Source: an uncultured Methylocystaceae bacterium (GTDB taxonomy: Bacteria > Pseudomonadota > Alphaproteobacteria > Rhizobiales > Beijerinckiaceae). From it: 64,000 nucleotides of DNA. The DNA is taken from assembly GCA_903870245.1 (NCBI GenBank), contig CAIQCB010000057.1:124001-188000 (forward strand), in the 5' to 3' direction. The position numbers and the translations under genes were made by a program. Positions within the stretch are counted from its first letter, which is position 1. Each line of letters opens with the position of its first letter. Of the stretch, positions 34,199 through 45,373 are shown one piece after another. The notes beneath the pieces were generated by a model. The model was not told where the DNA came from and ran no database searches. It saw only the letters and a program-made list of their open reading frames with translations.

Positions 34199-34561
34199 AT
34201 GCGCATCGTTCTCGCGTCGCTAATCGCCCTAAGCCTAATCCCCGCCCTCTTCTTTTCCGACGCCGCGCGCGCCGAGACCATAACCTGCTTTTACACCGAG
34301 CCCTTCGTGAACACGGTTTACCAGACCGGCGGGCGGCGGCTGACGCTGACGCGGGCGGTGGAGAAACAGGTTCATCGCTTCTTCGTTTCGGCCCGCGTTC
34401 GCCCGGGCAACATCGAACTTGTCAATCGGTCGCAGGGGTTGCGCCAGACCATGGCGCGCGACGGCAAGGGCTCCGACGGTATGAGCGACAATGTCTTTCC
34501 ATGGTCATCGATCCTCGCCTGGAGGCGCTTGCCTTACAGGCTCCACGGCGGCTGCCGCTAA
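34199..34561 (+). CDS. Exported protein of unknown function
   Basis: This 120-residue protein has a signal peptide (IVLASLIALSLIPALFFSD...ARAE). The mature part contains CFYTEPFVNTVYQ and ends GSDGMSDNVFPWSS...LHGGCR. It resembles small rhizobial exported proteins ending YGGCESN. The TTG/ATG alternatives upstream add nine residues. It is probably periplasmic and its role is unknown. Confidence 0.55.
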   Translation: MRIVLASLIALSLIPALFFSDAARAETITCFYTEPFVNTVYQTGGRRLTLTRAVEKQVHRFFVSARVRPGNIELVNRSQGLRQTMARDGKGSDGMSDNVFPWSSILAWRRLPYRLHGGCR

Positions 34562-34825
34562 CGCGTGGCGGCGGCGATCCCGCCCGGCGTGGCGCCAATC
34601 GCCGCAGGCGCGGTTCAAGCCCTTCCCATCGTCCGGCCGGGATGATAAGCGATTGCTTCACGTCGGTTTCGTCCCTGCGCGCGGCGGACGCCGCCCGGAC
34701 CTGCTGTGATAAACAGGACGAATCGCGGTTAGCTGACGTTCAAAAACATCCGGCCTCGCCGCCCGGCGCGGGAGATCCGGGAATATTCGCGCCTCGTGCG
34801 CGAGAGACAATCCAGAGGGCAATCT

Positions 34826-36100
34826 ATGAGCCAGTCCGGTTTCTTCACAACTTCCGTCACGCAGTCCGATCCCGAAGTCGCCAGGGCGATTGAACTGGAG
34901 CTGGGCCGTCAGCGCCACGAGATCGAACTTATCGCTTCGGAGAACATCGTTTCGAAAGCGGTTATGGAAACGCAGGGCTCGGTGCTGACCAACAAGTATG
35001 CCGAGGGCTATCCGGGCAAGCGCTATTACGGCGGCTGCCAGTATGTCGATATCGCCGAGAATCTGGCGATCGACCGCGCCAAGCAGCTGTTTGGATGCGC
35101 TTACGCCAACGTCCAGCCGAACTCCGGCTCTCAGGCCAATCAGGCGGTGTTTCTGGCGCTTTTGCAGCCTGGCGATACCTATATGGGCCTCGATCTGGCC
35201 GCCGGCGGCCATCTCACCCACGGTTCGCCGGTGAACGTCTCCGGCCGCTGGTTCAAGCCGATCGCCTATACGGTGCGTCAGGACGACCATCGCATCGATA
35301 TGGAACAGGTCGAGCGCCTGGCCAAGGAGCATAAGCCGAAGCTGATCATCGCCGGCGGATCGGGCTATTCGCGCATCTGGGATTTCGAAGCTTTTCGTCG
35401 CATCGCCGATAGCGTCGGCGCCTATCTGATGGTTGATATGGCCCATTTCGCCGGCCTCGTCGCCGCCGGACTGCATCCCTCGCCATTCCCGCACGCGCAT
35501 GTCGTCACCACCACGACTCACAAGACGCTGCGCGGACCGCGCGGCGGCATGATCCTCGCCAACGACGAGGAACTCGGCAAGAAGCTGAATTCAGCGGTTT
35601 TCCCCGGTCTCCAGGGCGGCCCGCTGATGCATGTGATCGCGGCTAAGGCTGTGGCTTTCGGCGAGGCTCTGACGCCTGAGTTCAAGGCCTATCAGCAGCG
35701 CGTCAAGGACAACGCCCAGACGCTGGCCAAAACCCTGGTCGACGCCGGTCTCGCCATCGTCTCCGGCGGCACCGAAAACCACCTCATGCTGGTTGATCTG
35801 CGGCCGAAGAAAGTCACCGGCAAGGCGGCGGAGGCCGCGCTCGGCCGCGCCCACATCACCTGCAACAAGAACGGCATCCCCTTCGATCCGGAAAAGCCCT
35901 TCGTTACCTCCGGCATTCGTCTTGGCACGCCGGCGGCGACCTCGCGCGGTTTCGGCGTCGAGGAGTTCAAGCAGGTTGGCGGCTTGATCGTCGAGGTGCT
36001 CGATGGGCTTTCCAGCAAAGGCGAGGAAGGCAATTCGGCGACCGAGGCGGCGGTTAAGGAAAAGGTTCACGTCCTGACGGCGAAGTTCCCGATCTACTGA
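34826..36100 (+). CDS. glyA: Serine hydroxymethyltransferase
   Basis: This 424-residue PLP enzyme interconverts serine and glycine with tetrahydrofolate. It starts at MSQSGFF, preceded by [43 protein letters not shown] and [14 protein letters not shown] (the PLP Lys in the last) are all present. In serine-cycle methylotrophs it also assimilates methylene-THF carbon, but the housekeeping role suffices here. It is followed by a strong hairpin and nrdR. Confidence 0.97.
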   Translation: MSQSGFFTTSVTQSDPEVARAIELELGRQRHEIELIASENIVSKAVMETQGSVLTNKYAEGYPGKRYYGGCQYVDIAENLAIDRAKQLFGCAYANVQPNSGSQANQAVFLALLQPGDTYMGLDLAAGGHLTHGSPVNVSGRWFKPIAYTVRQDDHRIDMEQVERLAKEHKPKLIIAGGSGYSRIWDFEAFRRIADSVGAYLMVDMAHFAGLVAAGLHPSPFPHAHVVTTTTHKTLRGPRGGMILANDEELGKKLNSAVFPGLQGGPLMHVIAAKAVAFGEALTPEFKAYQQRVKDNAQTLAKTLVDAGLAIVSGGTENHLMLVDLRPKKVTGKAAEAALGRAHITCNKNGIPFDPEKPFVTSGIRLGTPAATSRGFGVEEFKQVGGLIVEVLDGLSSKGEEGNSATEAAVKEKVHVLTAKFPIY

Positions 36101-36140
36101 TCGACTGCCGCCAACCTATAACGAACGTCTCAATCATTGG

Positions 36141-36172
36141 GCGGCCCGCCTTCCTTGTGAGGGGCGGGCCGC
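36141..36172 (+). terminator. Strong hairpin between glyA and nrdR
   Basis: GCGGCCCGCC (36141-36150) pairs perfectly with GGCGGGCCGC (36163-36172) over a 12-base loop. No T-run follows, so it may attenuate rather than end transcription. Confidence 0.5.
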
Positions 36173-36202
36173 TGTCACAACAGGCCTGACCCACGCGATC
36201 CG

Positions 36203-36685
36203 ATGCGCTGTCCCTATTGCGCCTCTTCAGACACTCAGGTGAAAGACTCGCGTCCGGCCGAGGACTCGTCGTCCATCCGTCGGCGACGAGTCTGTCCGGC
36301 CTGCGGCGGTCGTTTCACGACCTTTGAACGCGTACAACTGCGCGAGATCCTGGTCGTCAAAAAATCCGGTCGTCGCACGCCCTTTGATCGCGAAAAACTG
36401 GCCCGTTCGGTTGAGATCGCCATCCGCAAGCGGCCGGTCGATCCCGAACGCGTCGATCGCATGATTTCCGGCGTCGTTCGTCAACTCGAAAGTTTGGGCG
36501 AACCGGAGATCGACAGCCGGCGCATCGGCGAACTGGTGATCGAGGGCCTGCGGTCGCTGGATGCGGTAGCCTATGTCCGCTTCGCTTCGGTCTATCGGGA
36601 TTTCACCGAGGCGCGAGATTTCAACGCGCTGATCGACGAACTGGAGAATGGCGACGATGCAACGGGCGACGTGGAAGACCCATGA
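36203..36685 (+). CDS. nrdR: Transcriptional repressor NrdR
   Basis: This is a 160-residue protein. A zinc ribbon ([15 protein letters not shown]...[13 protein letters not shown]) is followed by an ATP-cone ([18 protein letters not shown]). NrdR binds NrdR boxes and represses ribonucleotide reductase when dATP is high. The length is typical. Its stop overlaps the ribD start (ATGA), giving the common nrdR-ribD coupling of alphaproteobacteria. Confidence 0.96.
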   Translation: MRCPYCASSDTQVKDSRPAEDSSSIRRRRVCPACGGRFTTFERVQLREILVVKKSGRRTPFDREKLARSVEIAIRKRPVDPERVDRMISGVVRQLESLGEPEIDSRRIGELVIEGLRSLDAVAYVRFASVYRDFTEARDFNALIDELENGDDATGDVEDP

Positions 36686-37824
36686 AACACACCAGTGTGG
36701 TCACGCCGCCGGACGATGACGTCCTGAAGGATAACGCTTTCATGTCTGCGGCGCTGGCGTTGGGCCGGCGCAATCTTGGACGCGCAGCCCCCAATCCCGC
36801 TGTCGGCGCGTTGCTGGTGCGCGAGGGAGTCGTTATCGCGCGCGGCTGGACCGCCCCGGGCGGGCGCCCGCATGCGGAAGCCATGGCTATCGAAGCGGCA
36901 GGCGACTCCGCGCGCGGCGCAACGCTTTATGTGACCCTGGAGCCCTGTTCGCACCACGGCGCGACTCCGCCATGCGTGGAGGCGATTGTCGCCGCAGGCG
37001 TGTCGCGGGTTGTTTCGGCGCTGGAGGATCCCAATCCCGAGGTGTCAGGTCAGGGGCATGCGTTTCTGCGCGCCGCCGGCGTTGCGGTTTGTGTCGGTCC
37101 CGGCGCCGCTGAGGCGCGCGTTGATCACATGGGCCATATTCTGCGGGTGACCCACGGTCGGCCGCTGGTGACGCTCAAACTGGCCATGACGCCGGACGGC
37201 TACGCCGCTGGCGCCGTCTATGATCCGCGTCTGCGCATTACCGGCGCAGTCGCCGACACTTTTACCCATGTTCAGCGCTGGCTGCACGATGCGATCATGA
37301 TCGGCGCCGGCACTGCGCGCGAAGATGACCCTCTGATGACCATACGCCTGCCCGGACTGGAAGGCGAGAAGCGCCTGCGCGTCGTTCTCGACGCAAAATT
37401 GACCCTCTCGCCGCGCTCGCGACTTGCGGCGACCGCGCGCGAGGTCCCGCTGCTTGTTATTGCCGGTGAGGGGATTACGGACGCCGCCGCGCAGCGTTTT
37501 ATGGACGCCACCGGCGCCGAGGTAGCGCGGGCGCCGACAATCGATGGTCGACTCGACATCCTCGCCGTCCTGCGTCTGCTCGCTGACCGGGGCGTCGCGC
37601 GCGTATTCTGCGAAGGCGGTCCAGCGGTAGCCGAGAGCCTGATCGCGCATGGCTACGCCGACGAAGTGATCCTGCATCGCGGGGTTAAACCGTTGGGACG
37701 ACCGGGCAAGCAGGCGCTGACGCCTGCTGTCCGCGTGGCGCTTGCTGACGAACATCGTTATCGCCTGTTCGAGACGCGTCGCCTCGGCGCCGATGAGATG
37801 ACGCATTACATTAAAGCCGCCTAG
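36682..37824 (+). CDS. ribD: Riboflavin biosynthesis bifunctional deaminase/reductase RibD
   Basis: This 380-residue protein has two domains. The N-terminal deaminase carries HAEAMAI and [13 protein letters not shown] zinc ligands. The C-terminal NADPH reductase carries [24 protein letters not shown] and [13 protein letters not shown]. It makes 5-amino-6-ribitylamino-uracil phosphate for riboflavin. It overlaps nrdR by four bases and is followed by ribE at 35 bases. Confidence 0.96.
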   Translation: MKHTSVVTPPDDDVLKDNAFMSAALALGRRNLGRAAPNPAVGALLVREGVVIARGWTAPGGRPHAEAMAIEAAGDSARGATLYVTLEPCSHHGATPPCVEAIVAAGVSRVVSALEDPNPEVSGQGHAFLRAAGVAVCVGPGAAEARVDHMGHILRVTHGRPLVTLKLAMTPDGYAAGAVYDPRLRITGAVADTFTHVQRWLHDAIMIGAGTAREDDPLMTIRLPGLEGEKRLRVVLDAKLTLSPRSRLAATAREVPLLVIAGEGITDAAAQRFMDATGAEVARAPTIDGRLDILAVLRLLADRGVARVFCEGGPAVAESLIAHGYADEVILHRGVKPLGRPGKQALTPAVRVALADEHRYRLFETRRLGADEMTHYIKAA

Positions 37825-37859
37825 CTTTCGTCTCCACGTTCAATGAAAAGGGACGCAAA

Positions 37860-38462
37860 ATGTTCACCGGCATTGTCACGGATATCGGCGAGGTCGTATC
37901 GGTCGAAACCCGGGGCGAACTTCGGCGTCTGCGCATCGCCTGCAGTTACGCGGCGGAGAGCATCGCGCTTGGCGCCTCGATCGCCTGCAATGGCGCCTGT
38001 CTCACCGTGGTCGCGGTCGCGTCAGCCGAGGGACGGACAATTTTCGATGTCGATGTCGGCGCCGAGACGTTGCGACTGACGACGGCAGGCGCCTGGCGCG
38101 ACGGAACGCGAATCAACCTTGAGCGTGCGCTGAAAATCGGTGACGAACTTGGCGGTCATATTGTGACAGGCCATGTCGATGGCTTCTCGACGATCGTTTC
38201 GCGTGAGGATTTCGATGGCATGACGCGTTTCTTGATCGAGACGCCCTGGGCGCTGGCGCGTTTTGTCGCGCAGAAAGGTTCTGTCGCGCTCGATGGCGTT
38301 TCGTTGACGGTGAACACGGTCGAGGAGAATAGATTCTCGATCCTGCTCATTCCGCACACGCTCGCAATGACCACTCTTGGCGACCGTAAAACCGCAGACG
38401 CGCTCAATCTTGAAGTCGATTTAATGGCGCGATACGCCGCGCGGCTGAGCGAAACGCGCTGA
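37860..38462 (+). CDS. ribE: Riboflavin synthase, alpha chain
   Basis: This is a 200-residue protein. It consists of two lumazine-binding repeats: MFTGIVTDIGEV at the start and GHIVTGHVDGFSTIVS in the second repeat, with SIACNGACLTV and VALDGVSLTVN at equivalent places. The enzyme dismutates lumazine to riboflavin as a trimer. It is part of the ribD-ribE-ribH operon. Confidence 0.95.
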   Translation: MFTGIVTDIGEVVSVETRGELRRLRIACSYAAESIALGASIACNGACLTVVAVASAEGRTIFDVDVGAETLRLTTAGAWRDGTRINLERALKIGDELGGHIVTGHVDGFSTIVSREDFDGMTRFLIETPWALARFVAQKGSVALDGVSLTVNTVEENRFSILLIPHTLAMTTLGDRKTADALNLEVDLMARYAARLSETR

Positions 38463-38568
38463 GTCCGTCAAGCGTCGCAAGCTGGCTCGAGAAATGATTT
38501 AATACAATTCTTTCTTTTTCATGGTCGCCGCATCGAAAAATGTGTATCCCTCGCCCGAGGAGTATCGG

Positions 38569-39051
38569 ATGGCGGGCATTGCGGAAAAGTCGGGCGAAAC
38601 GGTTCGAGCGACGGGCGCGCATCTGCTTGTCGTCACAGCCCGCTTCAATGCCCCTATCGTTGATTGCTTGCGCACAGGCGCGCTGGCGGCGATTGAGGCT
38701 GCTGGCGCGCGCGCCACTGTTATTGAGGTTCCGGGCTCGCTTGAAATTCCCGCTGCGACAGTGATCGCGCTCGATGCCGCGGAGAGGGCCGGCGCGCCAT
38801 ATGACGGGGTGGTCGCCCTGGGCTGCGTAGTGCGCGGCGACACCTATCATTTCGAAATCGTCAGCGACGTCAGCGCCCGCGCGCTGATGGACATCTCGGT
38901 CATGCGCGCCTTGCCCCTGGGCAACGGGATTTTGACCGTGGAAAACGAAACGCAGGCGAAAATTCGCTGCGATATCCTACAGGGCGACAAGGGCGGCGAG
39001 GCGGCGCTGGCGGCGTTGACGCTCGTCGCTCTCAAGCGAGGTCTTGCGTGA
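38569..39051 (+). CDS. ribH: Lumazine synthase
   Basis: The start was set at ATG 38569, which has GAGGAG six bases upstream; an in-frame ATG at 38521 lacks a site. This gives 160 residues. HLLVVTARFNAPIVDCL, VPGSLEIPAA, YDGVVALGCVVRGDTYHFE and NGILTVENETQA are the conserved segments, with the catalytic His in GDTYHFE. It forms icosahedral or pentameric shells. Its stop overlaps the nusB GTG. Confidence 0.95.
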   Translation: MAGIAEKSGETVRATGAHLLVVTARFNAPIVDCLRTGALAAIEAAGARATVIEVPGSLEIPAATVIALDAAERAGAPYDGVVALGCVVRGDTYHFEIVSDVSARALMDISVMRALPLGNGILTVENETQAKIRCDILQGDKGGEAALAALTLVALKRGLA

Positions 39052-39500
39052 GCATCGACAAGCGTTCCGCAGCGCGTCTCGCCATTGTGCAGGCGCTCTA
39101 TCAGATGGAAGTCGCCGGCAAGGGCGTTAATGAAGTTTTCGCCGAATTCGAAACCCACTGGATGGGGCGCGAGATCGAGGGCGATCAATACAAGCCGGCG
39201 GAGCCAGCCTTCTTTCGCGATGTGGTGCAGGGCGTGCTGACCGATCAGCTGGCGATCGATCGTCAGATTGATCATGCTTTATCCGGCGGTTGGCCTCTGG
39301 CGCGGGTCGAGGCGGTGATGCGCGCCGTGCTGCGGGCCGGAACCTATGAGTTGCGGGCGCGCATGGATGTGCCGCCGCGCGTCGTCATCAAGGAATATGT
39401 CGATGTCGCCGGGGCCTTCTTTGGACCGACCGAGTCTGGCATGGTCAACGCCGTGCTGGACAAAATTGCGCGCGAGGAGCGGGCCGCCGGGCTGTCGTGA
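39048..39500 (+). CDS. nusB: Transcription antitermination factor NusB
   Basis: This is a 150-residue all-helical RNA-binding factor that works with NusE at boxA of rRNA. The GTG start overlaps ribH. RSAARLAIVQALYQME and RVEAVMRAVLRAGTYEL with VIKEYVDVAGAFFG are the family signatures. The ribH-nusB pairing is standard. Confidence 0.95.
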   Translation: MSIDKRSAARLAIVQALYQMEVAGKGVNEVFAEFETHWMGREIEGDQYKPAEPAFFRDVVQGVLTDQLAIDRQIDHALSGGWPLARVEAVMRAVLRAGTYELRARMDVPPRVVIKEYVDVAGAFFGPTESGMVNAVLDKIAREERAAGLS

Positions 39501-39524
39501 CCGCGCCGGGATACGGAACCGCCA

Positions 39525-40475
39525 ATGACGGGCCGTTATAGCGAAGATGAGCTGATCGCGACCCTGTTTGCGCCGCTGGCCGGCGCGGCGGCGCTGGGTC
39601 TGAAGGATGACGCCGCGCTGCTGCCGCCGCAAGTCGAACCGCTCGCCGTCACCACTGACATGCTGGTCGCGGGAGTGCATTTCTTCCCCGACGATCCGCC
39701 GTCGCTGATCGCGAAAAAGGCCTTGAGGGTCAATCTCTCCGATCTCGCCGCCAAGGCGGCCACGCCATGCGGTTTTCTGCTCTCGATCGCCCTGCCGCCG
39801 GAGTGGACCAACGAGTGGCTGGCGGCCTTTGCGCAAGGGTTGGGCGAAGACGCCAGGGATTTTCGCGCGCCCTTGCTTGGCGGCGACACATCAGCGACGC
39901 CGGGACCGTTGACCATCGCTATCACCGCCATGGGAGCCGCGCCGCGCTTCGTTTCACGCGCCGGCGCACAGCCCGGGGATGGCCTGTATGTCTCCGGCGC
40001 GATCGGCGACGCGGCCCTTGGTCTCTTGTTGAGACGCGATCCCTCGACGGCGGCGCATTTGTCCGTCGACCAACGCGACGCCCTGCTCACGCGCTATCTG
40101 CTGCCGCAACCCCGGCTCGATCTCGTCGATCTGCTGCGCGGCGAGGCCAAATCGGCGATGGATGTGTCGGACGGATTGGCGGGCGATCTGGTCAAATTGA
40201 CCCGGACCTCTGGCGTTTCGGCGCGGGTCGAGATCGCCCGCGTCCCATTCTCGGCAGCGGGTCGCGCGATGATCTCCGGAGACCAGACCTTGCTGGAAAC
40301 CGCACTAACCGGCGGAGACGATTACGAAATCCTGTTCACAGCCGGCCCCGGTTTTTCGCCGCCGGCCGGAGTTGCGCGCATTGGCGAGATCGTCGCTGGG
40401 GACGACCCACCGATCCTTGATGGTTGGCCGGCGGGATCTCATCGGGCGGCGAGGCTTTCCTTCGCCCATTTCTGA
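39525..40475 (+). CDS. thiL: Thiamine-monophosphate kinase
   Basis: This 316-residue enzyme phosphorylates thiamine monophosphate. KDDAALL, TTDMLVAGVHF, ALRVNLSDLAAKAATP, GGDTSATPGPLTI, VSGAIGDAALG, AMDVSDGLAGDL and GGDDYEILFT match the ThiL/PurM-fold metal and ATP sites. The start ATG is 24 bases after nusB and completes the rib-nusB-thiL operon. Confidence 0.96.
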   Translation: MTGRYSEDELIATLFAPLAGAAALGLKDDAALLPPQVEPLAVTTDMLVAGVHFFPDDPPSLIAKKALRVNLSDLAAKAATPCGFLLSIALPPEWTNEWLAAFAQGLGEDARDFRAPLLGGDTSATPGPLTIAITAMGAAPRFVSRAGAQPGDGLYVSGAIGDAALGLLLRRDPSTAAHLSVDQRDALLTRYLLPQPRLDLVDLLRGEAKSAMDVSDGLAGDLVKLTRTSGVSARVEIARVPFSAAGRAMISGDQTLLETALTGGDDYEILFTAGPGFSPPAGVARIGEIVAGDDPPILDGWPAGSHRAARLSFAHF

Positions 40476-40647
40476 TTTTTGAGCCGCCGTCGCCATTGCC
40501 GGGCCGGCGGCTTTCTGGCACAAACCGCCGGGGAATTTGCTGGGGCCCGCCCGATTCGTTCGGCGCGGCGGCTCCGCGTTTCCGTCCAGCGATATCCATC
40601 GCGCCGCGCTTTGGCCGCCCCGGCCCCGATCAAAAGGCGAACTTGTT

Positions 40648-42831
40648 ATGATCCTGTTTCTTACAATCGTCTTCGGACTGATGTCCGTTGTCTATGGCGT
40701 TGTCACCGCCAAGGAATTGCTTGCCGCCGATCCCGGCACGGAGCGCATGCAGGAGATTTCCGGCGCCGTCGCCGAGGGCGCGCAGGCCTATCTCAATCGT
40801 CAATATAAAACCATCGCCTATGTCGGCGGCGTGATCTTCGTCGTGCTGGCCGTCCTTCTGGGATGGGGCGTCGCCTTCGGCTTCCTGATCGGCGCTGCGC
40901 TTTCCGGCGCGGCCGGCTATATCGGCATGAACGTTTCGGTTCGCGCCAATGTTCGCACCGCCCAGGCGGCGACGAAGTCAGTCGCCAGCGGTCTTGACAT
41001 CGCCTTCAAGGCCGGCGCGATCACAGGTCTCCTCGTTGCGGGTCTGGCGTTGCTGGGCGTTGCCGTTTATTACGCCGCGCTCACCTGGGGCGGCGGCTTT
41101 GCCCCGTCTGATCGCACTGTCGTCGACTCCCTGGTCGGCCTCGGTTTCGGCGCCTCGCTGATTTCGATCTTCGCGCGTCTGGGCGGCGGCATCTTCACCA
41201 AGGGCGCCGACGTCGGCGCCGACCTCGTCGGCAAGGTTGAGGCGGGCATTCCCGAGGATGATCCGCGCAATCCGGCGACCATCGCCGATAACGTCGGCGA
41301 TAACGTCGGCGATTGCGCCGGCATGGCGGCCGATCTGTTCGAGACCTATGCCGTGACGGTTGTCGCCACCATGGTTCTGGCGTCGATCTTCTTTGCCGGT
41401 CAGGAAGGCCTGTCCAACGCCATGATCTATCCGCTGGCGATTGGCGGTTTCTCCATCCTGACCTCCATCGCAGGCACCTATTTCGTTAAACTCGGCGCCG
41501 ACGAGAGCCCGTGGGGCAAGATCGCCGCGCCCTGGTTCGACAAGATCGGGCTGAAGAACGACTCGATCATGGACGCCCTTTACAAGGGCCTGATCGCCAC
41601 CGGCGTCCTGTCGATTGCCGGCCTGTTCCTCGCCACGCTCTTCACTGTCGGTTTCGGCGAGATTGGCAAGGTCAATGGCGAGGCCATCCATGGCTATGGC
41701 CTTTTCCTTTCCGGCCTTGTCGGTCTGATCGTCACAGGCGCCATCGTTTACATCACCGAGTATTACACCGCCACGGGCAAGCGCCCGGTGGTGTCAATCG
41801 CCCAGGCGTCCGTGACCGGACACGGCACCAATGTCATTCAGGGCCTCGCGGTCTCGCTGGAATCGACTGCTGCGCCGGCGCTGGTGATCGTTCTCGGCAT
41901 CATCTTCACCTACGAACTTGGCGGCCTCTACGGCACGGCCATTGCCGTGACGACCATGCTCGGCCTCGCCGGCATGATCGTGGCGCTTGACGCTTTCGGT
42001 CCTGTCACCGACAACGCCGGCGGCATCGCCGAAATGGCCGGTCTACCGAAGGAAGTGCGTCAATCGACAGACGCGCTCGACGCAGTCGGCAACACCACCA
42101 AGGCGGTGACGAAGGGCTACGCTATCGGTTCGGCCGGTCTTGGCGCGCTGGTCTTGTTCGCCGCCTACACCAACGATCTGAAGCACTTTGCCGAGTCGGG
42201 AACGCCTTTCTTCCAGGGCATGGGCAAGGTCGACTTTGATCTCTCCAACCCCTATGTCGTCGCCGGTTTGATCTTTGGCGGCCTCATCCCCTACCTGTTT
42301 GGCGGCATCGCCATGACGGCCGTCGGCCGCGCCGCCGGTTCGGTCGTCGAAGAGGTGCGTCGTCAGTTTAAGGAAAAGCCCGGCATCATGACTGGCGCCG
42401 ACCGTCCGGATTATGGCCGGGCCGTCGACATGCTGACGCAGGCGGCGATCAAGGAAATGATCGTGCCGTCGCTGCTGCCGGTGCTGGCGCCGATCGTCGT
42501 CTTCGTCGTAGCCTGGATCTTCGGCGGTAAGGCCAACGCCTTTGCCGCGCTGGGCGCCTTGCTGCTGGGCGTTATCGTCAATGGTCTGTTTGTCGCCATC
42601 TCGATGACCTCGGGCGGCGGCGCTTGGGACAACGCCAAGAAGTCCTTCGAAGACGGCTTCGTCGACAAGGATGGCGTGAAGCATCTCAAGGGTTCAGAGG
42701 CCCACAAGGCTTCCGTGACCGGTGACACCGTCGGCGATCCCTACAAGGACACCGCCGGCCCGGCTGTGAACCCGGCTATCAAGATCACCAACATCGTCGC
42801 GCTTCTGCTGCTCGCCATTCTGGCGCATTGA
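40648..42831 (+). CDS. hppA: K+-independent type H+-translocating pyrophosphatase
   Basis: This membrane protein of 727 residues has about 15-16 hydrophobic helices and starts at [10 protein letters not shown]; an earlier in-frame ATG at 40537 is unsupported. The pyrophosphate site shows [11 protein letters not shown] and [35 protein letters not shown] has Lys where K+-dependent enzymes have Ala, so it is of the K+-independent class. It pumps protons using pyrophosphate. An intrinsic terminator follows. Confidence 0.96.
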   Translation: MILFLTIVFGLMSVVYGVVTAKELLAADPGTERMQEISGAVAEGAQAYLNRQYKTIAYVGGVIFVVLAVLLGWGVAFGFLIGAALSGAAGYIGMNVSVRANVRTAQAATKSVASGLDIAFKAGAITGLLVAGLALLGVAVYYAALTWGGGFAPSDRTVVDSLVGLGFGASLISIFARLGGGIFTKGADVGADLVGKVEAGIPEDDPRNPATIADNVGDNVGDCAGMAADLFETYAVTVVATMVLASIFFAGQEGLSNAMIYPLAIGGFSILTSIAGTYFVKLGADESPWGKIAAPWFDKIGLKNDSIMDALYKGLIATGVLSIAGLFLATLFTVGFGEIGKVNGEAIHGYGLFLSGLVGLIVTGAIVYITEYYTATGKRPVVSIAQASVTGHGTNVIQGLAVSLESTAAPALVIVLGIIFTYELGGLYGTAIAVTTMLGLAGMIVALDAFGPVTDNAGGIAEMAGLPKEVRQSTDALDAVGNTTKAVTKGYAIGSAGLGALVLFAAYTNDLKHFAESGTPFFQGMGKVDFDLSNPYVVAGLIFGGLIPYLFGGIAMTAVGRAAGSVVEEVRRQFKEKPGIMTGADRPDYGRAVDMLTQAAIKEMIVPSLLPVLAPIVVFVVAWIFGGKANAFAALGALLLGVIVNGLFVAISMTSGGGAWDNAKKSFEDGFVDKDGVKHLKGSEAHKASVTGDTVGDPYKDTAGPAVNPAIKITNIVALLLLAILAH

Positions 42832-42855
42832 GAACGACGAGTTCATGACAATTTG

Positions 42856-42884
42856 AAAAAGGCGGGGGCGACCCCGCCTTTTTG
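42856..42884 (+). terminator. Intrinsic terminator after hppA
   Basis: AAAAAGGCGGGG, a GCGA loop and CCCCGCCTTTTT form a strong stem followed by T residues, just behind the hppA stop. Confidence 0.9.
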
Positions 42885-42934
42885 CTTTCGGGACATGGTT
42901 CCGGTTCGGGACCCGGACGTCCTATAATGGCGTC

Positions 42935-44980
42935 ATGACCCATCCGTTTTTCAATCTACACACCCATGGATTTATTCGAGCAGCGGTGGCCGTGCCGCGC
43001 GTGCGGGTCGCCGATCCGACGTTTAACCTCGCCCAGACGCTGGAACTGGCGCGCGCCGCAGATGAGCAAGGCGCCTCACTGGTCCTTTTTCCGGAGCTTG
43101 GTCTTTCCGCCTACGCCATAGACGATCTGTTGCATCAGGAGGCTTTGCTCGCCGCCGTGGAGCAGGCGCTGAGCGATCTTGTCGAGGCGTCGCGCGCGTT
43201 GCATCCGCTGATCGTGGTGGGCGCGCCCCTGCGCCACCGGGGCCGCCTGTATAATTGCGCCATCGCCATTCGTCACGGCGAGGCGCTGGCGGTGACGCCG
43301 AAGGTCTATCTGCCGAACTACCGCGAGTTCTACGAGAAACGGCATTTCTCTTCCGGCGCCGCTGTCGCGGGCGAAGAAATATTTGTCGCAGGACAAATCG
43401 CGCCTTTCGGCTCCGATGTGTTGCTCGTTGCGCGGGATGTCGATGGCCTCGCGCTGCACATGGAGATTTGCGAGGACGTCTGGACGCCTATTCCGCCCTC
43501 GACGCGCGCGTCGCTGGCCGGTGCGACCGTTCTGCTCAATCTTTCCGCTTCCAACGCCATCGTTGGGAAATCGGATTATCGAGAAACGCTGTGCCGCGCC
43601 CATTCGGCGCGCTGCCTGTCCGCTTACCTGTATTCAGCAGCAGGACAGGGCGAGTCCACGACTGATCTCGCCTGGGATGGCGAGGCGATGATTTTCGAAA
43701 ACGGCGCCCTGCTGGCGCGCGCGCCGCGCTTTGCGCAGGAGCCGCAATTGATCTGCGCCGATCTCGATATTGGTTGTCTGCTCACCGAGCGTCTGCGGCA
43801 AAATTCCTTTGGAGATTGCGCCGATATCGAGGCGGGGGCGACAATGTTCCGCCGCGTCGAATTCGATCTCGACCCGCCGCGCGACCGCGATCTGGGACTG
43901 ATGCGCGCCGTGGCGCGATTTCCGTTCGTTCCCGACGACGAAACGCGTCTGGCGGAACTGTGTTTCGAAGCCTTCAATATTCAGGCGCATGGTCTTGAGC
44001 AGCGACTGCGGGCGACTGGCGTCGACAGGGTCGTGATCGGCGTTTCGGGCGGTCTCGATTCGACGCATGCGCTGCTTGTCGCGGTCACGGCGATGGAGCG
44101 GCTCGGCCTGTCGTCTCGAAATATCCTCGCTTACACCTTGCCAGCCTTTGCAACGAGCGCGCGCACCAAAGACAACGCCTGGACATTGATGCGGGCGCTT
44201 GGCGTCAGCGCGCAGGAAATCGATGTCTCGCTGGCCTGCGCGCAAATGCTGAAGGACATTGATCACCCGGCGTCACGGGGCGAAGCGGTTTATGACGCGA
44301 CCTATGAAAACGTTCAGGCCGGCGCGCGCACGGCGCTGCTGTTTCGACTCGCCAATCGACACAATGCGCTGGTGATCGGCACCGGCGATCTGTCGGAGCT
44401 GGCGTTGGGCTGGTGCACTTATGGCGTCGGCGATCAAATGGCGCATTACAACGTCAACGCTTCGGTCCCAAAAACGCTGATCCAGCATTTGATCCGCTGG
44501 TGCGCCCGCGATGCGCGTTTTGGCGCTGACACTGTTTGCGTGCTGCGCGATATTCTCGACACCGACATTTCTCCCGAACTGGTGCCGGGCGCGACGACGC
44601 AGAGAACCGAGGATGTCGTCGGCCCCTACGCCTTGCAGGACTTCAACCTCTTCTACACAACCCGCTATGGCTACTCGCCGACGAAGATCGCATTTCTGTC
44701 ATGGCGAGCCTGGCGGGAGGCGGACGCCGGGCGCTGGCCGCCGGACATCGCCGCAGGCGACAAACGCGCCTACGATCTGGCCGAAATCAAACATTGGCTG
44801 GGCGTATTTCTTCGTCGGTTCTTTGCGACCAGTCAGTTCAAGCGCAGCGCTATGCCCAATGGTCCCAAGGTGAGTTCGGGGGGCTCGCTGTCCCCGCGCG
44901 GCGATTGGCGGGCGCCGAGCGACTCGTCGCCGGATGTTTGGCTTGCGTCGCTTGACGACATTCCACAGCCGGGCCGGTAA
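42935..44980 (+). CDS. nadE: Glutamine-dependent NAD+ synthase
   Basis: This is a 681-residue protein. The N-terminal nitrilase/glutaminase has [10 protein letters not shown] (Glu), [16 protein letters not shown] (Lys) and MEICEDVW (Cys). The C-terminal synthetase has [13 protein letters not shown] and [16 protein letters not shown]. It makes NAD+ from deamido-NAD+ with glutamine as nitrogen donor. The length fits the bifunctional type. Confidence 0.95.
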   Translation: MTHPFFNLHTHGFIRAAVAVPRVRVADPTFNLAQTLELARAADEQGASLVLFPELGLSAYAIDDLLHQEALLAAVEQALSDLVEASRALHPLIVVGAPLRHRGRLYNCAIAIRHGEALAVTPKVYLPNYREFYEKRHFSSGAAVAGEEIFVAGQIAPFGSDVLLVARDVDGLALHMEICEDVWTPIPPSTRASLAGATVLLNLSASNAIVGKSDYRETLCRAHSARCLSAYLYSAAGQGESTTDLAWDGEAMIFENGALLARAPRFAQEPQLICADLDIGCLLTERLRQNSFGDCADIEAGATMFRRVEFDLDPPRDRDLGLMRAVARFPFVPDDETRLAELCFEAFNIQAHGLEQRLRATGVDRVVIGVSGGLDSTHALLVAVTAMERLGLSSRNILAYTLPAFATSARTKDNAWTLMRALGVSAQEIDVSLACAQMLKDIDHPASRGEAVYDATYENVQAGARTALLFRLANRHNALVIGTGDLSELALGWCTYGVGDQMAHYNVNASVPKTLIQHLIRWCARDARFGADTVCVLRDILDTDISPELVPGATTQRTEDVVGPYALQDFNLFYTTRYGYSPTKIAFLSWRAWREADAGRWPPDIAAGDKRAYDLAEIKHWLGVFLRRFFATSQFKRSAMPNGPKVSSGGSLSPRGDWRAPSDSSPDVWLASLDDIPQPGR

Positions 44981-45076
44981 ATTAAAAAAACCCGTCATAG
45001 TTCTTGTAATCAGGCCCATTGGGCACAATCTTCCCTCCATACGCCGGTTTTATCCGGATCAGGAAGGATGGAATAG

Positions 45077-45277
45077 ATGAGCAACGAGAACTCCGCCCCC
45101 AACTTTGCCTCGCAGAACACGACGAGCGGCTGCTGTGGCGGCGCCCGCAAAAATACCTCGGCCGCGGAAGAGGAGGCGCGTTACCATGCGCTGCGCACGC
45201 TGGTCGCGGCGCTGCGTGCGACCGACCATGATCTGGCGACGCCGTCGCCTGCAAAAAAGGGCTGTTGCTGCGGTTAA
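45077..45277 (+). CDS. Small protein with GCC(G/C) cysteine motifs
   Basis: This 66-residue protein starts after AGGAAGGA at a good distance. It has GCCGG (residues 18-22) and ends KKGCCCG, with a helix between (AAEEEARYHALRTLVAALR). The terminal Cys pairs could bind a metal. No family recognised. It is followed by a hairpin and an XRE regulator. Confidence 0.6.
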   Translation: MSNENSAPNFASQNTTSGCCGGARKNTSAAEEEARYHALRTLVAALRATDHDLATPSPAKKGCCCG

Positions 45278-45305
45278 CGACGCAGTGAAGCTGACATCAC
45301 AGACA

Positions 45306-45330
45306 GGGCGCGGCGGGACATGCCGCGCCC
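45306..45330 (+). terminator. Strong hairpin after the small Cys protein
   Basis: GGGCGCGGC (45306-45314) pairs with GCCGCGCCC (45322-45330) over a 7-base loop, followed by ATTGCTGTTT. It is likely a terminator or a leader for the next gene. Confidence 0.55.
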
Positions 45331-45373
45331 ATTGCTGTTTGACGAGTCCCGACGACAGGAGGGCGACGGGGTT

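Noticed and set aside
34562-34825. Glycine riboswitch before glyA
   Set aside because: No tandem aptamer motifs could be recognised in the 264 bases.
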